From: Pegoplata infirma
Taxonomy: Eukaryota; Arthropoda; Insecta; Diptera; Anthomyiidae
Direction: 5' to 3'
DNA: 64,000 nt
Assembly (NCBI GenBank): GCA_963921195.1
Contig: OY992537.1
Coordinates: 66,208,040 to 66,272,039 of the forward strand
In this document: one piece after another, positions 35,195-45,924 of the stretch
Layout: every line of letters begins with the position of its first letter
Numbering within the stretch: the stretch's first letter is position 1
Translations under genes and position numbers: made by a program
Notes under the pieces: generated by a model
The model's database searches: none
Seen by the model: only the letters and a program-made list of their open reading frames with translations
Told to the model about the DNA's origin: nothing

Positions 35195-37368
35195 CAGTGG
35201 CGGGTACAGCTTTTGGGTTTGGGGGGGGAAATTTTGTTTTTTTTAATTCGAAAAAAAAAATCATAAATTCACCTTGGACGAGCAAAAACAGGGATTCGTT
35301 TTTTTTTGCAATGGAAACCTATAAAATCATCAAATTCATTAGTTTGTGCTGAAGGAGGGTTGTTTTTCATGATCATAAGTAGATCGTTAAGATATTTTTT
35401 TTTTTAATTTGTCTAAAAAGAAAATTGTACGTTTTCTTCTACATAGAAAAAGTCTCAGATTCTAACACATTTGACGTATAAAAAGTCAAATCTAAAGCTT
35501 CTTCTTTACAAAAAATGACCCAAAATCTGAGACTTTTTTCGTATAGAAAAATTTTCAGATTCTAAGAACTTTTTTCCACGAAAAATCTAAGATTCTGAAA
35601 CCTTTTATAGAAAGTATCTCATATTTTAAAGCATTTTTAATAAATTTTTCTTATAGAAATGGTCTCAGGTTAGTATGTTTGTTTCGCACTGAAAGAATTT
35701 ATATTCTGAGACCTTTTTTTCTTTAGAAAAAGTTTCAGATTTTGAGACCTTTTTTATAAAGAAAGAGTTTCAAATTCTCAGACATTTTTCCTATAGAAAA
35801 AGTCTCAGATTCTTAGACCTTTTTCTTTTTAGAAAAAGTCCCAGATTCTGAGACCTTATTCCTAAAAAAAGTCTCCTTTTTTAGGAATAAGGTCCCATAG
35901 AAAAATTTTAGGTTCTGAGAGCTTTTTCTTATATAGAAAAAGTCTTAAGTTCTGTCACTTTTATCCCTAAGAAAAAGTAATAGATTTTTCCATTATAAAA
36001 AGTCTCAGATTGTCAGACCTTTTTACTTAAAAAAAAGTATCGATTCTGAAAAATTTTCCAATAGAAAAAGTCTCAGATTCTATGAGCCTATTCCTATAGA
36101 AAAAGTCTGATATTGTGAGACTCTTGCCAAAAGAAAAAGTCCTAGATTCTGAGACGATTTTTCTATAGAAAAAGTCTTAGATTCTGAGACCTTTTCTTAG
36201 GTATAGTCTAAGTATGAGTCTAAGATTCTGGCACTTTTTAAAAAAAAAATCTCGCAGATTTTGAGAACTATTTCCTATAGAAAAAGTCATAGATTTTGAG
36301 ACCGGTTTCCTATAGAAAAAGTCTCAGATTCTGAGACATTTTCCCTATAGAAAAAGTCTAAAATTCTGAGACCTTATTCCTATAGAAAAAGTCTTAGATT
36401 ATAAGACCTTTTTCCAGTAGAAAAAGTGTCAGATTCTGTGACCTTCTTCCAATCGAGAAAGTTTAAACGTCTGAGACTTATTTTTCAACAATAAAAAGTC
36501 TCAGACATTGACACATTTTTCTTTTTACAAAACAATAAAATTCTAAGACCTTTTTCCTTAGAATAAGTCTGAAATTAAGTGATTCTGAAACTTTTTTCCC
36601 ATAGAAAAAGCCTTAGATTCGAATACCTTTTCCATTTCGAAAAAGTCTCAGATTCTGCGACCTTTTTCCTATAAATAAGTATCAAATTTTGAGACCCATA
36701 GGAAAAGACTCAGATTCTGAGACCTTGTTCCTTTAGAATAAGTTTGAAATTCTGAGACTTTTACATTTTGGGAATTCTTCTACAAAAATCCGAAAATGAA
36801 AATTTTTGAAGATGTGAAAAATTTTAGAGTTTTCTGCATCTTTTCTATAAAAAAAGTCTCAAAATTTAAGACCTTTTTAATATAGAATAAGTCTCAGATT
36901 CTAAGACCTTTTTCCTATAGAATGCGTATCGAATTCCGACACATTTTTTGTACAGAAAAGTCTCAGATTTTTCACAAAGAAAACTTTTTTTTCCTCAAAC
37001 ATTTTCTTTTACGGATTTTTGTAAAAAAATTCTCAAAATATAAGTACTATTAAAAGATAGCAAAATTCATAATAAGATTGACAGATATTTTTTCACAGAA
37101 AATTTTCAGATTGAGTCACATTTTTTCCTTTAAAAATTTAAAAATTTTCCCTATAAGAACTTTCAGATTTTTTCTAAGAAAAATTTTCGGATTTCGAGAT
37201 AATTTTCATTCGGAAATTTTTTCGAAAATTTCCTTCTTCCTTCTTTCTTTTTTCTCCATTTTCTTCCTTTTTCTTTCTTTTTTCTTTTTTCCCCTTTTTT
37301 TTTTCTTTTTGAAATTTGGTCTGGGGGGGGAAATTTCCCCTTTTTCCCCCCCCTTGTACCCGCGCATG
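35195..37368. mobile_element. hAT-type element carrying a 35-bp satellite (array B)
   Basis: The termini CAGTGGCGGGTACAG and, inverted, CATGCGCGGGTACA with G-rich subterminal runs are bounded by exact TCTATCAT duplications (35187-35194, 37369-37376). An 8-bp TSD and a CAG...ATG-type end fit hAT. Almost the whole interior from about 35440 to 37200 is tandem GTCTCAGATTCTGAGACC plus TTTTTCCTATAGAAAAA units. No transposase frame exists. The frames at 37078-37392 are low-complexity artefacts of the C/T-rich end. Confidence 0.82.
35440..37200 (+). repeat. 35-bp palindromic satellite, array B
   Basis: Units consist of GTCTCAGATTCTGAGAC and CCTATAGAAAAA palindromic blocks spaced at about 35 bp. They differ from array A at fixed positions (GAGACC here versus GAGAAT there). 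Many units have indels, and the right end around 36950-37200 grades into degenerate sequence. No longer-range higher-order repeat was seen by eye. Confidence 0.85.
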
Positions 37369-37376
37369 TCTATCAT

Positions 37377-37764
37377 AAATACTCATATATGAAATACTGT
37401 ATTTCTAGGATGTCACTAACCCGTTTCATGGTAAGGCCAAAAATATGCATTATACTATTTGGCGTGGTTCCCAAAACTGATATTTTGATTTTTTAAATAT
37501 TTTCTTAAACAAAATTAGGAAAAATGTTAAAAAAACCACAGAATCTTATAAAATATATGTTAGCATATAAAATAAAAATTTTTTGGGGGATATCCCTCGG
37601 TTAGTTTGGCGGGGGCATCGATTTAAACTCATCGGATTTCGAGAAAAAAGCCTCTTTTGCCCACAATTTACTGAATCCTTGAAATTCAAAGTTTTGCAAA
37701 ATAGCTGCCACCCTAATACACAAACAAATAAAATTCCAACTATTTGACGTAATTAAACTTACAA
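37377..37764. other. AT-rich sequence, nothing recognised
   Basis: No supported feature. The 5' LTR expected for the BEL/Pao fragment that follows is not present here. Confidence 0.5.
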
Positions 37765-37768
37765 CCAT

Positions 37769-38404
37769 ATGGCAAAGCAATGTCCAAGCACAGCTAAGTG
37801 CAGTTTTTGTCAAGGGGATCATAACTCATTGCTGCACTCGTCCAATTCCCGTCCGTCTGCTTTTAATCGGAAAACGTTAAAGAAACGTGAGCATCGTCCC
37901 CAGTCCTCAGCTTCACCAGCTATGTCCTTGCCTATGCAACATGTGGTGAATTTTAGTCCCACTCTCCAGGTACGACTGTTAGTGCCTGGCAAAACCATTC
38001 TGGTTCGTGCGGTTTTTGACCCGTGTTGTAGCGGCAGCTATATGTGTGAGTCCTTGGCTCATCAATTACGTCTGTCCGTGTCCAAAATTGACGACAAAAA
38101 GTTTTGTCGGCTTAAGATCGGGTCGTTGTATGATCAAGCCCAGCAGATCACTATAACCGCAAGGGTAAGGGAAATGCTGGGGGTCAAGACTCCTTCGGAG
38201 TCAGTCCCGGACATGATCAGGGAACAGTTTGAGGGATTCCAGTTGGCGGATCCCACTTTCAATCATTCAGGGCGGGTCGCCTTGGTTTTGCGTCCTGAAA
38301 CAAGTCTTCAAATCATGCGGAATCGTATTTATTCGAGCCCTGGTTTTCCTATGGCGCAATACACCATCTTTGGGTGGATCATTAATGGCCCATCTCCATA
38401 TTGA
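37769..38404 (+). pseudogene. BEL/Pao retrotransposon gag-protease fragment, truncated at both ends
   Basis: The 211-codon open stretch starts inside a CCHC zinc knuckle: the codon before the ATG encodes the knuckle histidine, giving H-MAKQCPS. A second knuckle-like motif, CSFCQGDHNSLLH (C-x2-C-x4-H-x4-H), follows. Residues 60-210 resemble the BEL/Pao aspartic-protease region (DUF1758 type): VRAVFDPCCSGSYM at the position of the usual L-D-S-G-S active site, ending FGWIINGP. In the family, gag packages RNA and the protease processes the polyprotein. The expected active-site Ser/Gly context is altered (DPCCSG), and all of RT, RNase H and integrase are missing downstream. The start codon is therefore only the first Met after a truncation, not a true initiator. 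Confidence 0.78.
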
Positions 38405-38697
38405 GAGGTTAACTATATCTACGAGGTCTCCTTTTGGCCCAAGTTGAACTTTGCTTATCAACGGAGTCCTTTTTCTGACTCAATTCATTACATGCATATC
38501 TACGGGGTCCCTTTTTTGTCCCAAACTACAAAATCTTATAACATCCAACTTATTGCATCTCGACGGGGTCCCCTTTGGCCCAATTAGTTATAAGTGTTTT
38601 TTGAAAAAATTAAAAAAAAAAAAAACTTTAGTTATATTTTATTTACATGAATTTTACTTTGTTGCAACACCCTTCTGTGTTCCAAGGTGGCCGGCAA
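38405..38697 (+). repeat. Four degenerate ACGGGGTCCC repeats upstream of the LTR
   Basis: ACGAGGTCTCCTTTTGGCCC, ACGGAGTCCTTTTTCTGACT, ACGGGGTCCCTTTTTTGTCC and ACGGGGTCCCCTTTGGCCC occur at about 38421, 38460, 38502 and 38561, each followed by CAA. They lie between the protease fragment and the putative LTR start and may belong to the 3' part of the retrotransposon. Function unknown. Confidence 0.55.
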
Positions 38698-38710
38698 TGT
38701 TTATGTACAA

Positions 38711-41490
38711 CAGTGTTGCCAGAAGTAGGGAAAAATCCCTACATGTAGGTATTTTTACCATCAAATTGATTGCGTAGGGAAAATCGGACAGATTTTTTTT
38801 TTTTGTTAAAATGTAGGTACTTTTTTGAAAAATCCATTAAAAAGAAAAAAAAAAATAGTTTTTAATAAAATTTTCAAAAAAAAAAAAATTTTTAAATCAT
38901 TTTTTATTCAAAATGTTGTAAAATAACAAAAAAGTCGATTATAAAATATAATGTGTTGACAACACTAAAAAGTTTTTACTTAACTATCTGGCAACAATAG
39001 TAGTTTTTGACAGTTTGTTGCATATTGACGTTTATATTTGTGGCAAGTGGCAAGTACGAATATGAAATATGATGGATATCAGTTACTATTTTTCGTAATA
39101 GGCTGAATTTTCAAAGAAAAAAATCCACATTAACGTCGTTTTTTAAGTTTTCAAGCATAAAACTAATTTTATTCAAAGATAAATTTATTTTATAAACATC
39201 GATCACAACGTAAGTTTAATTGAATACTTAATAACAATTGACTTAATAAACAACCTTTACTTTATAACACAGAAAATGTCTTCAGATTCATCAGATTCTT
39301 CTGAAAATGAAAACCAGCCAAAAAAATACCGAAAACAAATGTTTCGTTCTCAGTGGTTGGAAGCGGATGAATTTAGAGGGTGGTTAATGGAAATAAAGGA
39401 AGACAAATTTAAATGCAAGTGTAAAGCATGCGGAAAAGTGTTAAATTGTGGAAGATCCGAGCTTAGCAAACATGCTTCAACAAAATTACACAAAAAGAAT
39501 GTTTCATCTATAAATAACACTAAGCCAGTGGACAAATTTTTTGAAAAACAAGCTGTAGTTGCTGACCCCGTTGCTAATTTTGAAATGCGCATAAGCCTTT
39601 TTTTTGCGGAGCACAATGTAGCCTTTCATATAATAGACCACTTAGTACCACTTCTAAAAGAAATAGTCCCGGATTCCCATATTATACAAAAAAGCAAATT
39701 GGGAAGAACAAAGTGTACAAAAATAATAAAAAACGTATTGGCTAATGAACAAAAATCTATTTTAATAACAAAACTACAACAATACAAATTCTCTGTACTT
39801 GTGGACGAAAGCACTGACGTATGTTCCAGCAAGACAATGTGCGTTCTTGTTAGATTTTTTGATGAAGAGCGAGAAGAAGTAGTGGTACAACTTTTAGATC
39901 TGCTACATGTTGGAACAGATTGCAGCGCAGAGGCGTTGTACAAGTCTTTCAAAGAATGCATTTTGAGTTATTCAATTCCATTTTCTAATATAATAGGTTT
40001 ATCTTGCGATGGAGCAAATGTTATGGTGGGACAATTTAATTCATTTTCTTCCCGTTTACTGGATGATAATCCTGATGCTATTACAATAAAATGTATATGC
40101 CACTCGGCAGCAATAATAGCCAACAAGGCCTGTTTTACTTTGCCTAGAGCCCCAGAAGAATTAATTCGTCAAATTGGATCTTATATATCTGGCAGCTCGA
40201 AGAGGTGTGCAGAGTTGGAAGAATTCCAAGTAATGTTTTATGAAGAAAAACGTAAAATATTGAGAACTTCAGCTACCAGATGGCTATCCCACCAAAAATG
40301 TATAGAGCGTATATTATCAAATTGGCAAGCTCTTCTTGAATATTTTAAATTTAGCTATGGTCGAGATAAATTGAAATCTGCTGAACTGATTTACAACGAA
40401 CTTACTAATGAGTGCAACAAGGCATATTTACTGTTTCTAAAGTACGTATTGAATTATTTTAACTCTCTAAATGCTCTTTTTCAATCAAAAAAGCCTCTTA
40501 TTCACGTGCTGCATTCTGAATCAACCAAAATATTTTTGAAGCTTGGTCAAAATTGCATAAAAAAATCGGAATTAAAGGTTAATTGTGTGGTTCGATCACC
40601 GCATAATTCATTACCCATTAAGGAAGTATTTGTTGGATATGAGTGTGAAGAATTTTTAAAAAAACTACCAGAGCAAAATGTCTACCAAATTAAATCTGAT
40701 TGCCTTCAATTTTATATAACGGCTCTTGAAGAAATTCAAAAAAGACTTCCACTAAAAATTGAATCTATTTTTAAAGAAATGGAATTCTTGAATCCAAATA
40801 ACGTTTTTGGAGAAAACAAAGAAGATTTTACATTCAATTTATTATGTAAAAAATTTAACTTAAACCTTAATGATATTTTAGAAGAATGGAGAACATTGGA
40901 GTATAATTTTTCTAAAACTGAAATTAAAAATTTTGAAAAAATGGACGTAGTTCAATTTTGGACAAAAATAATTAAAACAAAAAATTTTTCAGATGAAATA
41001 GTGTTTCCAAATTTATCAAATTTGGTTAAAATTTTACTTGGATTACCCCATGCAAATGCTGATGCCGAAAGGATCTTCTCCATTATTACTGATGTTCGTA
41101 CCAAAAAAAGAAACAAATTGAGCCACACAAATTTGAGTTCTATTTGTATTATAAGATCCTTTTTACAAAACAGTGGAAAAGACTGCACCAATTTTAAATG
41201 CACCAAAAACCATTTTGAAAAATTTACCACAAAGGAACTTTATGATTAATTAATTCGTAAACTTTTTATTGTACCTGAATTTAATGTACAAACTTTTAAT
41301 TCTTATTTTTATTTTATGATACATGCAATGTACTAACTTATTTAAATGGAATACAATTCACTTTTGTTTTTAATTTTAACTGAAAAAGTGTAGGGAAAAA
41401 GTGTAGGGGAAAATTTTTGGGAATGTAGGGAAAAATCGGATTTTTTTTCATAAGCGTAGGTATTTCACAAAAAATCTACTGGCAACACTG
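38711..41490 (+). mobile_element. Complete hAT transposon with intact transposase and perfect TSD
   Basis: Ends read CAGTGTTGCCAGAAGTAG and, inverted, CAGTGTTGCCAGTAG. The 8-bp duplications ATGTACAA at 38703-38710 and 41491-41498 are identical. Subterminal GTAGG motifs (GTAGGGA, GTAGGTA) are clustered at both ends, likely transposase-binding sites. One uninterrupted transposase frame occupies 39276-41249, giving a 2,780-bp unit of normal autonomous size. No internal stop, frameshift or nested insertion was seen. It lies inside the putative BEL/Pao LTR and is younger than it. Confidence 0.95.
39276..41249 (+). CDS. hAT-superfamily transposase, 657 residues, apparently intact
   Basis: Cut-and-paste transposase. 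Residues 27-75 form a BED-type zinc finger for DNA binding: C49-x2-C52-x13-H66-x5-H72 after W36. Residues 105-160 have the EHNVAFHIIDHLVPLLKE and DSHIIQ region common in DUF4371-like hATs. The RNase-H-like catalytic core shows LVDESTD (D177 as probable first acidic residue), SCDGANVM (D245, probable second), CICH (C273-x2-H276, the conserved C/DxxH motif) and ATRWLS. The hATC dimerisation domain lies near 560-635 with LPHANADAERIFS, where E598 is a candidate for the third acidic residue. The serine-rich N-terminus begins at the first ATG, and in-frame sequence upstream is not transposase-like. No intron is apparent. Length matches active family members (about 600-700 residues). GC is higher than the flanks. 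Mapping of the catalytic triad is by analogy with hAT families and not tested. Confidence 0.95.
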   Translation: MSSDSSDSSENENQPKKYRKQMFRSQWLEADEFRGWLMEIKEDKFKCKCKACGKVLNCGRSELSKHASTKLHKKNVSSINNTKPVDKFFEKQAVVADPVANFEMRISLFFAEHNVAFHIIDHLVPLLKEIVPDSHIIQKSKLGRTKCTKIIKNVLANEQKSILITKLQQYKFSVLVDESTDVCSSKTMCVLVRFFDEEREEVVVQLLDLLHVGTDCSAEALYKSFKECILSYSIPFSNIIGLSCDGANVMVGQFNSFSSRLLDDNPDAITIKCICHSAAIIANKACFTLPRAPEELIRQIGSYISGSSKRCAELEEFQVMFYEEKRKILRTSATRWLSHQKCIERILSNWQALLEYFKFSYGRDKLKSAELIYNELTNECNKAYLLFLKYVLNYFNSLNALFQSKKPLIHVLHSESTKIFLKLGQNCIKKSELKVNCVVRSPHNSLPIKEVFVGYECEEFLKKLPEQNVYQIKSDCLQFYITALEEIQKRLPLKIESIFKEMEFLNPNNVFGENKEDFTFNLLCKKFNLNLNDILEEWRTLEYNFSKTEIKNFEKMDVVQFWTKIIKTKNFSDEIVFPNLSNLVKILLGLPHANADAERIFSIITDVRTKKRNKLSHTNLSSICIIRSFLQNSGKDCTNFKCTKNHFEKFTTKELYD

Positions 41491-41557
41491 ATGTACAAAC
41501 ACTTGTTTCTAAGTTTGATACTACTTTGGTACCACCGACCCTCTTTGGGTTAATACC

Positions 41558-42397
41558 AGGGGTGTCAGATATGGCGATTTCTCGCCAAACGTGGCGATTT
41601 TGAAATGTGTTTGGCGACGAGTTTTTCGATTTGGCGACGTGGCGATTTTTTGGCGATTTACAAAATGATTGGCGATTTCTTTGGCGATTTTGTCAAATTA
41701 TTTCCTGAATATTTTTAAAAGATTAGTAGAGCCATTATTTCAAATAATTAAATTTTATTTACTTTTGCTGCGCTTAGACAGTTAAAACTTTTTTTTTAAC
41801 ATTTTCGACAGACTTTCTACAAGTCTGCTCGTCTAAGTGGCTCTTTATGAATTAAAACAAAACTAAAAAACATTTGGGAAATTTGTCCAGTGTCCAGGAG
41901 AGTCAAAAACTATAATACGAGAATCACAAAAAAATTAATTACTTTTTTTCCAATTTTACTCTGTTGTTGAGTAAAAATAGCAATAAGAAAATTAAGAAAT
42001 ATTCAAGACCGATTATCATGGATCGATTGGGGTTTTTGCATTAGTGCAGAAAACAAGCATAAATGAATCTTGAGTGAAATTTATTGCCTATAGACAGATT
42101 TTAGAAGTAATTAGCAAAAATTTTAAATGTAGTAATTTATAATTTACCGATTGAAGTAAAACAAAACAAAAACTAAAAAAAAAATACTTTTGCCGATTTT
42201 TATGTATTTTTCTAGGATTTTGACGATTTTTGAGTATTATTATTTTCTAGCCATTATAAAGAAAACAAAATATATTTTTTTTAAATAAAAATAATTATAT
42301 TTTTTTAACAAAAACTGAAAAAATTTGAGTTTTGGCGATTTCTGGCGAGTTTTGACATCCGATTTGGCGATGAGCGTAAAAAAAATCTACAACCCTG
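41558..42397. mobile_element. Non-autonomous hAT with TTGGCGATTT repeats and 8-bp TSD
   Basis: Ends CAGGGGTGTCAGAT and, inverted, CAGGGTTGTAGAT; exact duplications GTTAATAC at 41550-41557 and 42398-42405. Dense subterminal TGGCGATTT motifs occur within 120 bp of each end (at least eight on the left). No transposase frame. It differs from the neighbouring autonomous hAT in TIR and subterminal motif, so it is probably mobilised by another hAT family. Confidence 0.92.
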
Positions 42398-42599
42398 GTT
42401 AATACTAGTTAGAATCTATTTTGCTTCCCTTTAAATACAATATTGTATGGAGTATTTACATAGTTTCTAACTAATAAACCGATAACGGTATTCTAAACAT
42501 TGTTTGTCGTCCGGTCCTTTTTATTTTTATAACTAATTAATGTTACTCGTTGTATTATCATCGACAACATCACAAGATTTTTTATCCTGTTAAGGTAAT

Positions 42600-42946
42600 A
42601 TTTTACTTAATAAAATCTTAGGATTTTCCTTATTTTTAAAACAAACATTTTTGTGTTTTATTTATTTTTTATTTAATTTCTACGGAAACAGAGTTTGTGC
42701 ATTTTTTTGTGATTTAATAAATTTTTTTTGCTACCCCTCAGTAAAAGAATTTTGTTCATTATGGCTATCGAATAAATTTGTTCCTAAAATTTATGAACAT
42801 TTTCATTGCAAAAATGAGAAATTTCATAAAATAAATGATTGTTTTTATAAATGCAATGAAAATTTTTTATAAATTTTATAAAAATAAAATTATAGAGATT
42901 ACGAGACCTTTTTCATGTAATTTCCTAAGATTTTTTGAGAGTGTAA
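42600..42946. mobile_element. Diverged MITE of the TTTTTTGAGTGTA-end family
   Basis: GATTACGAGACCTTTTTCAT and TTTTTTGAGAGTGTA near the right end match the right ends at 12834 and 57619. The left end is unclear. Non-coding; the frame at 42651-42872 is low-complexity F/N/K. Confidence 0.5.
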
Positions 42947-43818
42947 AAAACAAATAATCATGTTAAAACTCTTTTTAAACTTAATTTGAAATAAGGTTTT
43001 TTATACTAAAATGTTCCCATTCAAAAAAAATCCTATTTTACCAATTTCACTTGTGATGTACTTTACACATTAACCCTTTTGTCGTAAGCTCCTCAATTAC
43101 CTAAAATGTACATTATTTAACCTTTTTTTTGTTGTTGCATGCTGTTGCTCTCAATCCTTCATCAACCATCTAATCAATCTTACAATTAACGTGATAAGCA
43201 TCCAGCCATTGCTGTTTTATTTTTTCTATCCCCATACAATATACAAGTTTGTCAAATACTAATTAAACCTAGATACAAGTCAAAACATGTTTCAATTGGC
43301 AACATTTTAACAACATCATATTGAGTTGACTGACATACATACTTTGTATATGTATGTATGTAGTCTCATCATCAGCATTTTGTATGAGTTAATTTTTGCT
43401 GATAAAAAAACTGAAAAGAAAATGTTGACTGTAGCCCAACCAATACTTAAAATAACAAGACCCAAATTGGAGAAGAAAAAAAGGATTGCCATAGTCTAGT
43501 AACATACTATGATTACAACCAGTTCTTCTACTACCAATACTATTATGTAGTACCACTACTGCTACTACTACTGCTGACTGGTGCACTTGAAAACCCATCA
43601 AAGTCAACAACAATCAAGATAAAAACAACAAAAATGGCTTGTATAAATAACAACAACATCAACCGGCAAAATGATGAAGATACTGAGATGATGACGGTGC
43701 TGTTGATGACGAGGACTATGGTGATGAAAAAAACATAAGGACATAAAGTTTTTTATATAATCAAGTTATGATGTTTTTTTTTGTAATTTTGTTAACCCTT
43801 AATTGATAATCAAAATGA
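42947..43818. other. AT-rich sequence with short triplet repeats
   Basis: Short CTACTACTGCTACTACTA and GATGATGACGGTG-like triplet runs occur at about 43545-43725, of the kind common in fly introns and intergenic DNA. No gene supported. Confidence 0.45.
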
Positions 43819-43821
43819 TTA

Positions 43822-45116
43822 CACTGTGCTACAAAAAACACAAAATCGAATATACTTTTAAAATGAGGTAGTTAAGGTTGTAGGTCTCGTCGAAAAGAAC
43901 ACAAAAATGACCATAAAACTTGCCAGACATCCTCAAATTTTAAAGTAATTGTCAAAAAACGTTTTTTTGGGACTTTTCTCACTAAACCACGTGTAACTAA
44001 AACAGTTTTCAACCGATTTTAAATTTTTCAACTGTTTTGGATAGAAGAAGGATAGGGCATTTCATGTGTGTGAATTGGTCTATACATATAAGAAAGATAT
44101 GTATTGATTTTTTCAACAATATCTAATTTTTTGTTATTTTTTGAAAATTTATTGAGTTTTTAAATTTTTTTCTGCTATAGTTTGTTCAACAACATTTATA
44201 TTAATAAACGTATTCCTAAAGAACATTTAATTGTAAATACGATTAGCTTTATGCCAAAAAAAAATCGGATAACAATTGACAGAGTTGTGATAATTTTTCT
44301 AAAAAAGAAAAATTAAGATTTGTATGAAATTGCCGTGCGGATAACCCAGGCAAAAAAAATAAAAAAATAAACGAACATACTGAGAAGTCGCGAATCATTA
44401 TTTTAAAGTTTTTTGACCTCCTGAATTCGAATTTGACCTTGAAATTGCGCTATCTTAATAAATTTTTGATGTATCAATTTATGTTAAATATCACAAAAAC
44501 CTGACGAGATAGAGCAATTTAAAGGACAGATTCAGATTCAGCGCGCCAAAAACCTTTAAAAATATTGTACATGACCATTTATGATAAATTTATTTTTTTG
44601 TCTGAGTTATCTAAACGGCGATTTCCTGCAAAATCTTAATTTTCTTTTTTAGAAAAATTATCACAACTCTCTCAATTATTATCCGATTTTTTCAGGATAA
44701 AGCTTATCGTATTTAGAATTAAATTATCTTTAAAAAAACGTTCATAAATATAAAGTTTGTTAAACGAGCTTAAGCAGAAAAAAATCGATAAACTCGAAAA
44801 ATTTTCAAAAAATAACAAAAAAAAATGATTTTATAGAAAAAATCAATAAATATCTTTCTTTTACATGTTGACCAATTCACACACATGGAAAGCCCTATCC
44901 TTTTTCTATCCAAAACAGTTTAAAAATTTAAAATCGTTTGAAAATTTCTGAATTACACAAGGTTTAGTGAGAAAAGTCCCAAAAAACGTTTTTTGACAAT
45001 AACTCTAAAATTTGAGGGTTTCTGGCAAGTTTAATGGGCATTTTTGTGATCTACTCGACAAGACCAACAACCTATACTATGTCACATCAGAAGTATTTTT
45101 TCACTGTAGTACAGTG
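43822..45116. mobile_element. Foldback element with 3-bp TTA duplication
   Basis: Ends CACTGTGCTACA and, inverted, CACTGTACTACA. Arms are inverted over about 300 bp (ACTTGCCAGACATCCTCAAA, GTTTTTTGGGACTTTTCTCA, GGATAGGGCATTTC). TTA flanks both sides (43819-43821, 45117-45119), consistent with the TWA target of PIF/Harbinger-type elements, though 3 bp is weak evidence. Inner sequences such as TTATCACAACTCT are also inverted. Non-coding. Confidence 0.75.
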
Positions 45117-45924
45117 TTATTTCCATTATGGCACCATCATGAAATGAAAAATATTTTTTGTATATTTAATTAAAAAAATATAATTTTAAAATCAAGAACG
45201 AAACATATTTAATTTTATAAAATTCCACTTCATTATTAAAATTTTGGAATTTTAATAATTAATACGGAAATTTTTGATTTGACGACGATTTTTTCCCTCA
45301 GTGTAGATTTTAAAAACTCTACCCAGTAAAAACTTGGTAATAAGTCCCCATTACCGCCTGCATTCTATGTAATGAGGACTCGTTACCTTCTCGCTACCGA
45401 TAGCCTCATACAGAACCGGTTACTGGTAAATACACTTTAAAATATTTGATAAGTTGTCCAAATAAATTTTTTTATTAAAGTTAAAAATGCTAAAGAAAAT
45501 TTAGAAAGAACTTGCACATTTAGCTTAAAAAAAGATTAACATTTCTCTACTTTTTCTTATAAAACTCCGTTAACAGAAATTTAAATTCAGGAATTCTGAT
45601 TAAAATTGGAAGCAAATTAAAGTTTAGAAAACCAAATTGATATTTAAAAACCTGGATCTAGCTGACACTTGATAGCGATTTATGAGCCTTAATTAGTCTT
45701 TACATAACTTCTTTTGAAGTTTTCTGAATTTTAATTGGCTTTTTCTGAATTGTAATTGTTTTTCTAGAAATTTTGGGCCGATTTCCAAATTTTAATTTAA
45801 CTCATTTGTTTGCCTTGTTGTTTAAAGTACGTTAAAACCGGTTAAACGGTAAAAAACCATCATAGACAGTATTTCTCTTAAAAACTTATTCACTCTTATA
45901 TAGACTAAAACTTAAGATGGTGTT

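Larger units (their letters stand above)
38698..42569 (+). other. Putative BEL/Pao 3' LTR split by two hAT insertions
   Basis: After CCAAGGTGGCCGGCAA comes TGTTTATGTACAAACAC. Removing the two hATs and one TSD each leaves about 236 bp ending TCGACAACA, with AATAAA-type signals and TTGTCGTCCGGTCC inside. A TGTT...AACA border after a purine-rich tract fits an LTR. The matching 5' LTR was not found in the window, so the borders rest on motif recognition only. Confidence 0.45.

Noticed and set aside
37078..37392. 104-codon frame and its antisense 70-codon frame
   Set aside because: Low-complexity C/T-rich terminal part of the satellite-carrying hAT; no domain and no conserved start.
39350..39961. 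Minus-strand frames of 88 and 111 codons
   Set aside because: They are antisense shadows of the hAT transposase, which has clear domain motifs on the plus strand.
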